58,553 nt of DNA from Sphingobacteriia bacterium (GTDB taxonomy: Bacteria > Bacteroidota > Bacteroidia > Bacteroidales > UBA7960): NCBI GenBank assembly GCA_011390785.1, contig JAABRR010000029.1, positions 1 to 58,553 on the forward strand, written 5' to 3'. Made by a program: the position numbers and the translations under genes. The notes beneath the pieces were generated by a model. That model searched no databases. It had not been told where the DNA came from and worked only from the letters and a program-made list of their open reading frames with translations. Positions 18,560 through 24,529 of the stretch are shown one piece after another. How positions within the stretch are numbered: position 1 is the first letter of the stretch; each line of letters starts with the position of its first letter.

Positions 18560-18588
18560 AGTGCCAAAATTAAGGAGTAGATACATCA

Positions 18589-18596
18589 TACTTTTG
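18589..18596 (+). promoter_or_regulatory. -7 promoter element of the beta-helix lipoprotein gene
   Basis: TACTTTTG matches TAnnTTTG, 42 bases before the start codon. No -33 TTG is present at the usual distance, as expected if an upstream-bound activator compensates. Confidence 0.5.
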
Positions 18597-18638
18597 TTGC
18601 AGTTAATCGATTTGATCAATCACTAAAACAAAAAAAGT

Positions 18639-19811
18639 ATGAAATTCTTCCGCTTCAACACCCTGCTTGCACTCATGGCAATAACCATATTTTTTGGTTG
18701 CGATGATAAAAAAGAAAACCCCGTTGGATTACTCTTTGAAATCAACGAAGATATTACAGAAAACACTGTATGGCTTTCGGGCAATATTTATGAAGTATCG
18801 GGCCTAGTTCGTGTAGATGCCGATATCGTAATAGAACCCGGCACTACCATCAGATTTAAGAAAGATGCTGCCCTTGAACTCGCTTACTGGGACGATACTT
18901 ACGCCACTCTCAAAGCCATTGGCACACCCGACAAACCCATCCTTTTCACATCTGCTTCAGCCACACCGGCACCTGGCGATCATGGCGGCATTCGTTTGTA
19001 TAAAGGGGCGTCTGACTGTGAATTTTCCCATTGTATCTTCGAATACGGCGGTAGCGATGAATTCTGTGGCACCGTGTATATGATCGAAACCGAGGCTCGT
19101 TTTTCTGCCAACCAGTTTCGTCATGCCGAAGGAAATGCCATCATACTGAAGGAAAATGCTGAATTTACAGAATTTTCGGGCAACGAGTTTACCAATATTG
19201 AGATGCATCCGGTAACAATTTATCCCTACAGCGCACATACCATTGGTACAGGCAACATCTTCAGCCCCAATTATAGATACGGAATTTACCTGGATGGTGC
19301 AGGGTATGAAATGAACAAAGCCGGCAACTACACATGGGCAGCACACGATGCGCCGTATGTAATCACCGATGAAATAAGAGTCAACGCAGAAGGCAATGGT
19401 GTATCACTAACCATTGAGCCAGGCACAACCCTGAAATTCAGCAACAACGGAAAACTATCTGTGGCATACTGGGAAGGACAAAACGGGAAGCTCATTGCCG
19501 AAGGTACAGCAGATAGCCCCATCATTTTTACCTCCAATGAACCCACAGTGCAAAAAGGCGACTGGGACGGCCTGATCTTTTATGACGGATGCATCGGAAG
19601 CTCGCTTTCGCATTGTCAGATCAACTTTGCAGGCCGTAATGATTACCACGGTGCCTTTCTGCTTTACAATGCCGGTAACAATAGCGTTTCCCTCACCCAT
19701 TCGCGCATAGCACACTCCAAATCGCACGCCATAAGGGTATATCAGTCATCTATGGACTATTCAACGGTGCTGTTTGAAGATAACGATGGTGACGATTACT
19801 CCGAACTATAA
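18639..19811 (+). CDS. Surface or periplasmic lipoprotein with duplicated parallel beta-helix
   Basis: 390 residues. The lipobox is FFGC with Cys21, followed by Asp-Asp. The rest is a right-handed beta-helix type protein made of two similar halves: about 40-215 and 225-388. Each half has an IEPGTT(I/L)(R/K)F segment, then an AYW..(K)L.A.GT...PI(L/I)FTS segment, then a DW/DHG-G-(I/L) turn and a (F/L)SHC(I/Q) coil. The repeat shows an internal gene duplication. No catalytic residues of a known lyase family are recognised, so it may be a binding or structural surface protein. It is the first gene after the putative LytTR site and a terminator-like hairpin follows it. Not a recognised named family member. 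Confidence 0.75.
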   Translation: MKFFRFNTLLALMAITIFFGCDDKKENPVGLLFEINEDITENTVWLSGNIYEVSGLVRVDADIVIEPGTTIRFKKDAALELAYWDDTYATLKAIGTPDKPILFTSASATPAPGDHGGIRLYKGASDCEFSHCIFEYGGSDEFCGTVYMIETEARFSANQFRHAEGNAIILKENAEFTEFSGNEFTNIEMHPVTIYPYSAHTIGTGNIFSPNYRYGIYLDGAGYEMNKAGNYTWAAHDAPYVITDEIRVNAEGNGVSLTIEPGTTLKFSNNGKLSVAYWEGQNGKLIAEGTADSPIIFTSNEPTVQKGDWDGLIFYDGCIGSSLSHCQINFAGRNDYHGAFLLYNAGNNSVSLTHSRIAHSKSHAIRVYQSSMDYSTVLFEDNDGDDYSEL

Positions 19812-19823
19812 TCAAACCCTAAA

Positions 19824-19858
19824 CCGGGCAATCAACCCTGGGTGCCCGGCTGATTTTT
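19824..19858 (+). terminator. Terminator-like hairpin after the lipoprotein gene
   Basis: CCGGGCA (19824-19830) pairs with TGCCCGG (19843-19849), with a 12-base loop, followed by CTGATTTTT. It starts 13 bases after the stop codon and may partly end transcription or set the ratio between this gene and those downstream. Confidence 0.6.
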
Positions 19859-19892
19859 CCTAATCAATTTCACCCATCAAAACCCAACCATC

Positions 19893-20141
19893 ATGAACCT
19901 ATATCTGATCATTGCCGGCATAATAATTCTGATCGTGGTGCTGATAGCCGGTGTCAGAAACCTGATGAAGCAGGGAAGCGACATTACCCTGGCTCTAAGC
20001 AACAATGGCCGAAAAATAAGGGACGCAACACGAAGGGTGAAGGAGATAGAATCGATTGACCCTGGTGAACTTACCGAAACCGATCGCAAAAACCTGGAAA
20101 AATTGAAAAACACTATTGAGAAGCTGAATATCCGACAATAA
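19893..20141 (+). CDS. Small membrane protein with one helix and a coiled-coil tail
   Basis: 82 residues. Residues 4-22 (YLIIAGIIILIVVLIAGVR) are one membrane-spanning helix; the remaining ~60 residues are highly charged and helical, with heptad-like spacing (LEKLKNTIEKLNIRQ at the end). The predicted topology is a short outside N-terminus and a cytosolic coiled coil. No family recognised. It sits between the beta-helix lipoprotein and the Cys-rich secreted protein and is likely part of the same LytTR-linked group. Small size makes it less certain, but the clean signal-anchor composition and placement 80 bp after a gene end support a real gene. Confidence 0.6.
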   Translation: MNLYLIIAGIIILIVVLIAGVRNLMKQGSDITLALSNNGRKIRDATRRVKEIESIDPGELTETDRKNLEKLKNTIEKLNIRQ

Positions 20142-20200
20142 AAGGGCGGAAAATATGGAAAGAATTGTAAAAGTTACCCAATAATCAATTAATCATTGAA

Positions 20201-20324
20201 TCCACTCCGAAAACTTGTTTACGGAAAATTAGTGAAAATTATATTCTTCTAATTGTTTGAATATCAAATACTAAAATTAGTGTCAATTTGTGTAATCTGT
20301 GTACAATAAACTTTTTCGAGTGGA
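20201..20324. mobile_element. MITE-like element with imperfect terminal inverted repeats
   Basis: TCCACTCCGAAAA (20201-20213) is an imperfect inverted match to TTTTCGAGTGGA (20313-20324). The ends enclose about 100 AT-rich bases holding two AAAATTAGTG copies. TTAATCAT occurs on both sides (20189-20196 and 20333-20340), like an offset target-site duplication. No transposase is encoded. It separates the small membrane protein gene from the Cys-rich secreted protein gene. Confidence 0.5.
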
Positions 20325-20356
20325 CTCATCATTTAATCATCTAAAACAAAATCATT

Positions 20357-20977
20357 ATGAACACAAAAAAAGCATTTACAGTATTAGCCATTGGCTTTTT
20401 GCCCCTTACAATCAATGTAATGGCAGGCAATTCTGAAACCCCCGAAGCCAATAGCGAAAAGGAGGTGATCTGGTTTGAATCTAACTGCAATGAAGGAGAA
20501 ACTTATTGCGGAGATGGCGTATTCGAAATGTGCAAAAATGGCGAGTGGGTGGTAGTGGAAGATTGCAATGCCGCAGGAAAAATGTGCGACCCCAATGGTA
20601 CCGGCTGCATAGAGTGTGTGCCCGCAGAATACAACTCCGCTGAAAACGCCCTGCTTATCGAACCCGACACCCGCGTGGAAAGCATACTGTGCACATCAAC
20701 CTGCGAAGACTGGTACAAGATTGAAGTCCCCGCCGGAAAAGCCCTTTATGCATCCATCAGCTGGGATGGTGGCGGCGGAGTGTATCTCGATATGTATGAT
20801 GCCACCGGAACCCAAAGAGTGGCCGGACTTAATGAAGCCATGGAAATAGGTTACAACAATACCGGCGACGTGGCAATCTTTTATCTGAAAGCATCCAACG
20901 ACAGCTCAAGCGCACGTTTTTCGATGTATAGCTTTCAGGCGCAGATAATGGATGAATTTATCCCACGGCAGTTTTGA
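20357..20977 (+). CDS. Secreted Cys-rich protein with a PPC-like C-terminal domain
   Basis: 206 residues. A signal peptide ends near NVMAG (about residue 24). A small Cys-rich module (Cys44, 51, 59, 70, 77, 84, 87) follows the pattern C-G-D-G...C-x-N-G-x-W-V..DC..G..C, seen in small disulfide-bonded modules of secreted bacterial proteins. Two further Cys (112, 116) lead into a beta-sandwich (about 97-200) with DWYKIEVPAGKALYASISWD and VYLDMYDATGTQ, resembling bacterial pre-peptidase C-terminal (PPC) domains. Such domains help extracellular folding or binding; no protease domain is attached here. It belongs to the cluster behind the LytTR system. Function unknown. Confidence 0.75.
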   Translation: MNTKKAFTVLAIGFLPLTINVMAGNSETPEANSEKEVIWFESNCNEGETYCGDGVFEMCKNGEWVVVEDCNAAGKMCDPNGTGCIECVPAEYNSAENALLIEPDTRVESILCTSTCEDWYKIEVPAGKALYASISWDGGGGVYLDMYDATGTQRVAGLNEAMEIGYNNTGDVAIFYLKASNDSSSARFSMYSFQAQIMDEFIPRQF

Positions 20978-21019
20978 TTGCAAATTTCAGAAGCGGAAAA
21001 ATCCATTAATTAAAAGCAA

Positions 21020-21148
21020 AGGCGCATAGCGCCGACACAATGGTTAATCACGTATCGCTTGTATTACGAAAGGCGCATAGCGCCGACATTACGGTAAGAA
21101 AACATTGCCAGCATTACAACAGGCGCGTAGCACTGACATTATCTCGAA
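21020..21148. repeat. Three hairpin repeats with 50-bp period
   Basis: GGCGC-ATA-GCGCC occurs at 21021-21033 and 21072-21084, each followed by GACA; a third, degenerate copy (GGCGC-GTA-GCACT, then GACATTA) starts at 21122. Copies 2 and 3 share about 29 positions including an upstream ATTAC. The period is 50-51 bp. This is a short tandem cluster of palindromic elements between two genes of the exported-protein group. It has no cas genes nearby and decays within three units. Confidence 0.7.
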
Positions 21149-21202
21149 AAAACGTGTCGCTGATCGCCCTAAAAATCAACTCATTTTAAAAATACAATTC
21201 AA

Positions 21203-21922
21203 ATGAAAAACATACTGAAAAACAGCTTAATCCTCGCCATCATGGCAACCATCGTATCCTGCGGAACAACCCAAAAAACCGCTGACAGCGACAACCGGGC
21301 AGAAAGCCGACCAACCAACGCACCGGTCACCATCCTTGTGGAAGGCAATGGTACAATCGCCGATTTTCACCTTGGCAAATACGAAGTTACCCAGGCAGAA
21401 TACCTGAAGGTGATGGGTATTAATCCATCCAAATTCAAAGGCAACAACCTTCCCCTGGAAAGCATCACCTATCAGGATGCACTGGAATATTGCAACAAAC
21501 TGAGTGAAATGGAAGGCTTGACCCCGGTTTATGATCTCACCGCCAATCCTGCAGTGGCTATGGAAGGAGCAAACGGCTACCGGCTGCCCACCAAAGAAGA
21601 GTGGCGCTATGCAGCATCGGGTGGCAGCAAATCAGCCGGATACACCTACAGTGGCAGCAACAACAGCGATGAAGCGGGCTGGCACAAAGGCAATGGCGAT
21701 ATGAAAACCCACCCCGTGGGGAGTAAAAAAGCCAATGAGCTGGGCTTCTTCGATATGAGCGGCAATGTGTATGAATTTAGCTACACAGCAGGGCCCAAAA
21801 TCACCATCCTGGGTGGCTGCTTCGGCGACCCGGAAGAATATATGAAACCCAAAGAATACAACCTTTACAACCCTACCGATAAATCGGAATATGCAGGGTT
21901 TCGGGTGGCGAGGTCAAATTAA
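21203..21922 (+). CDS. Lipoprotein with formylglycine-generating-enzyme (SUMF1) fold, probably non-catalytic
   Basis: 239 residues. The lipobox is IVSC with Cys20. The SUMF1/FGE-sulfatase domain runs from ~48: FHLGKYEVTQAEYLKVMG, NLPLESITYQDALEYCNKLS, GYRLPTKEEWRYAASGG, FFDMSGNVYEFS and the closing YAGFRVAR are all family signatures. In catalytic FGEs two Cys bind Cu(I) in an RGGS..C....C segment; here that place reads LGGCFGDPEEYMKP and lacks the pair, so sulfatase activation is not expected. Non-catalytic copies of this fold often act as ligand-binding or structural exported domains. Last gene of the LytTR-linked group, followed by a terminator. Confidence 0.85.
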   Translation: MKNILKNSLILAIMATIVSCGTTQKTADSDNRAESRPTNAPVTILVEGNGTIADFHLGKYEVTQAEYLKVMGINPSKFKGNNLPLESITYQDALEYCNKLSEMEGLTPVYDLTANPAVAMEGANGYRLPTKEEWRYAASGGSKSAGYTYSGSNNSDEAGWHKGNGDMKTHPVGSKKANELGFFDMSGNVYEFSYTAGPKITILGGCFGDPEEYMKPKEYNLYNPTDKSEYAGFRVARSN

Positions 21923-21954
21923 CAGTCGGCAGAAGAGTTCAATAGTTTTTATTC

Positions 21955-22009
21955 AAATCAGACTCATCAGCAGGTTAAACAGCCCCGGGGTTAGGACAGT
22001 CTGATTTTT
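21955..22009 (+). terminator. Terminator after the SUMF1-fold lipoprotein gene
   Basis: AAATCAGACT (21955-21964) pairs perfectly with AGTCTGATTT (21998-22007), running into TT, so a 10-bp stem with a T-tract. The 33-base loop contains the palindrome CCCCGGGG (21983-21990). It lies 33 bases past the stop codon. Confidence 0.6.
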
Positions 22010-22031
22010 CCTGCGGTCTGTTAGTCTTTGC

Positions 22032-22103
22032 AAACCTTATTTCTTTTTTCAACCTTAGTAGCTTATTGGATTACAGGAAAAATCAAAACCTTATTACCTT
22101 ATT
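22032..22103 (+). repeat. Dispersed AACCTTATT element, copy 1
   Basis: The element begins AAACCTTATTTC, continues with CAACCTTAGTAG after a short T-rich stretch, and ends AAACCTTATTACCTTATT, about 72 bp in total. The same blocks, in order and at the same spacing, occur on the minus strand at 51366-51437, and the first half again at 51479-51523. The middle 25 bp are not conserved. Confidence 0.75.
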
Positions 22104-22118
22104 AACCTATTTTCTATT

Positions 22119-22164
22119 GCGCTGCAGCCAACTGATTTCAATTTCCGGGTTTCTGCTGCAGCGC
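22119..22164. repeat. GCGCTGCAGC inverted-repeat element, copy 1
   Basis: GCGCTGCAGC (22119-22128) and GCTGCAGCGC (22155-22164) form a perfect 10-bp inverted repeat around 26 bases. A related element with degenerate arms lies at 51534-51580. In both places it directly follows an AACCTTATT element, so the two modules travel together. Confidence 0.7.
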
Positions 22165-22288
22165 ATGAGTCTTCAGAAAACTCCTACGATTGAAACTCAT
22201 ATTTCATTTTTTGGTTAAGTAAAACTTTTGGTCGGTGATGGGCCTGGTAATGGGTTTTAATTTAATGTTGTTTCGTCAGTGAAATGGG

Positions 22289-22363
22289 TTTGACTCCTTC
22301 AGAGTCAAATGTTTATAAAAAGCCTTTGGTTTCTAAAACCCTGTGACCCCATTCGGGGTCGAA
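22289..22363 (-). repeat. Dispersed hairpin element, GACCCC family, copy 2, with adjoining hairpin
   Basis: GACCCC-ATTC-GGGGTC (22345-22360) with flanking GAA, and TCAAATGTTTATA (22305-22317), are the minus-strand equivalent of the element at 4190-4246. The second block overlaps another perfect hairpin, TTTGACTC-CTTCA-GAGTCAAA (22289-22309). The sequence identity to copy 1 is confined to the hairpin and the TATAAAC-TTTGA block. Confidence 0.65.
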
Positions 22364-22595
22364 TAAGCTTTACTAAACGAATTTAGTTATAATAAAAAAA
22401 GGTAATACACAAATAATGGTAGCGCAACCCATCTCTTTTCAAAAGAAGAAACAGAACGGTATTGCAACCGATCCCAACCTTTTGGCGAGAGAGCCCAACG
22501 AAGCGAAATTCAGCAAATTAGGCAATCAGGAGCTGAGGTCGTTGAAGTCAAAATTTAGTCAGTCATGTATTCGGTCTTCGGTCTCCGGTCTTCAA

Positions 22596-24521
22596 TTACT
22601 CCCGGGAAACAAGCATCATTTGCATGTTATCGTTTCTTTTCACTTCTTGCATAAATTCAAGGAAATCGGGCCACTGAGCGGGGCTAAATACGCCGCGTTT
22701 TCCGTAAAAATGGCGCATCAGCGTTAAAGTGTTTTTGGTTTGGTTGTGTGAATATTCGATGCTGTAGTAACCGAAAGGGGTATCGGAGATGTAATTGTCG
22801 GGGAGGGAAGCGGGTTGAAAATTACCTGGTAGCTGCCATTCAATAGTGTCTTTGTAGGATTTGTAAAAATCCAGTCGGAAGTCGGTTTTTCGCTCTTTTT
22901 TATTTGATGAAACCTGGGGAGTGTAAGCCATAAGTAACGGCTGAAACAAGAGTCGGTTGCCCACTTTTCTGAAATAATTCTGAATAGAAAAATCTATCTT
23001 TTCTTCAATAAAGGGGTTCGCTTTTTTTTCTTCTGTAAAATTGATATCCAGCAGTTCAAAATTATTTACCGTAACCAGTTGCCGATAATAATCGGTAAGT
23101 TTCTCTTTGCCAAAAAGGGATACCCCGATCAAATCGCTCATAGACAAACCTTCCAGCTTTTTAATTGAGGTGCCTTCTACACTATATTCCTGATTGGCAG
23201 ACAGATGAATATTTGTGGTAACAAGATTATCTTCTGAAACTACAGGTGGGGTACGAACCAGTTCACCTCCTGTTTCGGTAATCACGAGGCTCCAACGGTC
23301 AGAATTGGAAACACCGATGTACCCCATAGGAACAATATTGGCCGTAGTTTCCAGCCAGATGGTATCCTGTGCCAAAGGGACACATAATATTACATGGTTA
23401 AACGAATTAAAGGGAAACTCCGGGTCCACTTCAAAGAATCTTGGGCCAGAATGAATCCATGAATAATGCGAACGAATGCCTGCTTCGGCAAGCAATGCAT
23501 AGGTAAAATTGGCCAGTGCTTTACAATCACCATACTGGTTTTGGACTACATAAGTGGCATCGAAAGGCTGAAAACCGCCTATGCCCAGTTGAATGCTAAC
23601 ATAACGGGTATTTTGCTGCACATATTCGTAAATACCGCGAATGATAGAGAGAGTATCTCCAGGGTAGCGGGCAACGATTTCCTTTACGTCTTCCTGGGTC
23701 TTATCTGGTAGATTCTGCCGGTTTAGATTCAGACTGATGATCCATTTGCCAAAATCATCCCATGTTTTCATGCTGCCCGGATAGCCTCCATATTCAAATT
23801 CTTCAGGACCAATAAGAACTAACGGGAGAACTTCGGCAGCAATGGTCATAAAAGGTTCCAATTGCCAGGCAGGCAAATCGTTTAGTTTCCAGATATACAT
23901 CAGCTTATTTCCGCTGGCCGGGTTAATTTCGGGGGCATTGTTGATAAAGTTATTTTGCTTGTACCTAAACTTAAAATCGCTGGGTACGATGCATGAAAAA
24001 CTGGCATTTTGCAATGATATACCTGTACTGTTAACCGGCATCCAAAATTTGTTGGGATAAAGAAAAGACTCTTCTACGGTGTAGGTAAACTCTACTGTAA
24101 AAGGATACTGATGATAATACAAATCGGTTTGAAGTTCACGGGCATCAGAATAAATAGAAAAACCATCACCGCTATGAACATCCTGAAATTCATTCCTTTC
24201 CAGATCACGTACTTTTTTACCCTGAGCATCATAGATGGCTCCTCCTACATCCTTTATTTTCACAAAAGAATCATGATTCAATTTAAGATCAACAAATCTC
24301 AATCCGCTGTTATTAACTATAGTAATAACCAATTTGCGCGAAAGCCGGGCCTGCTTATTTCGGTGAATTTCCCAGGTTTGGTTGTCTTCCCGTATCACGG
24401 CATCTGCATCTGTAAGCAAGGCAGGATCGATATCACTGACCGGGTAGCGATCATTTGCAAAGGTATGGAAACAGCTAAAAACAAGAAATGATAATAGTAG
24501 AATAGAGAACGGCGACTTCAT
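22596..24521 (-). CDS. Exported DUF3857 / transglutaminase-like protein
   Basis: 641 residues. A signal peptide ends near HTFAN (about residue 23). A DUF3857 beta domain (about 45-230, including DGFSIYSDARELQTDLYYHQYPFTVEFTY) is followed by a transglutaminase-like domain (about 265-420). The catalytic Cys333 is in QYGDCKALANFTYALL and His376 in FNHVIL; the third residue is a Glu-type (WLETT) where Asp is usual. A C-terminal beta domain (DUF2569-like arrangement) completes the protein. Family members are periplasmic or surface proteins of unknown function, found in tandem in Bacteroidota. It lies 8 bp downstream of a paralogue on the same strand, so the two form one operon. Confidence 0.85.
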   Translation of the reverse strand: MKSPFSILLLSFLVFSCFHTFANDRYPVSDIDPALLTDADAVIREDNQTWEIHRNKQARLSRKLVITIVNNSGLRFVDLKLNHDSFVKIKDVGGAIYDAQGKKVRDLERNEFQDVHSGDGFSIYSDARELQTDLYYHQYPFTVEFTYTVEESFLYPNKFWMPVNSTGISLQNASFSCIVPSDFKFRYKQNNFINNAPEINPASGNKLMYIWKLNDLPAWQLEPFMTIAAEVLPLVLIGPEEFEYGGYPGSMKTWDDFGKWIISLNLNRQNLPDKTQEDVKEIVARYPGDTLSIIRGIYEYVQQNTRYVSIQLGIGGFQPFDATYVVQNQYGDCKALANFTYALLAEAGIRSHYSWIHSGPRFFEVDPEFPFNSFNHVILCVPLAQDTIWLETTANIVPMGYIGVSNSDRWSLVITETGGELVRTPPVVSEDNLVTTNIHLSANQEYSVEGTSIKKLEGLSMSDLIGVSLFGKEKLTDYYRQLVTVNNFELLDINFTEEKKANPFIEEKIDFSIQNYFRKVGNRLLFQPLLMAYTPQVSSNKKERKTDFRLDFYKSYKDTIEWQLPGNFQPASLPDNYISDTPFGYYSIEYSHNQTKNTLTLMRHFYGKRGVFSPAQWPDFLEFMQEVKRNDNMQMMLVSRE

Positions 24522-24529
24522 TTTAAAAA

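Noticed and set aside
21020-21148. CRISPR array
   Set aside because: Only three units, a core of about 20 bp, a decayed third copy and no cas genes in the window; a palindromic repeat cluster is the simpler view.
22416-22727. Plus-strand frame of 103 codons
   Set aside because: Its second half is the antisense of the DUF3857 gene end, and the first half covers a repeat-rich intergenic tract; composition is not protein-like.
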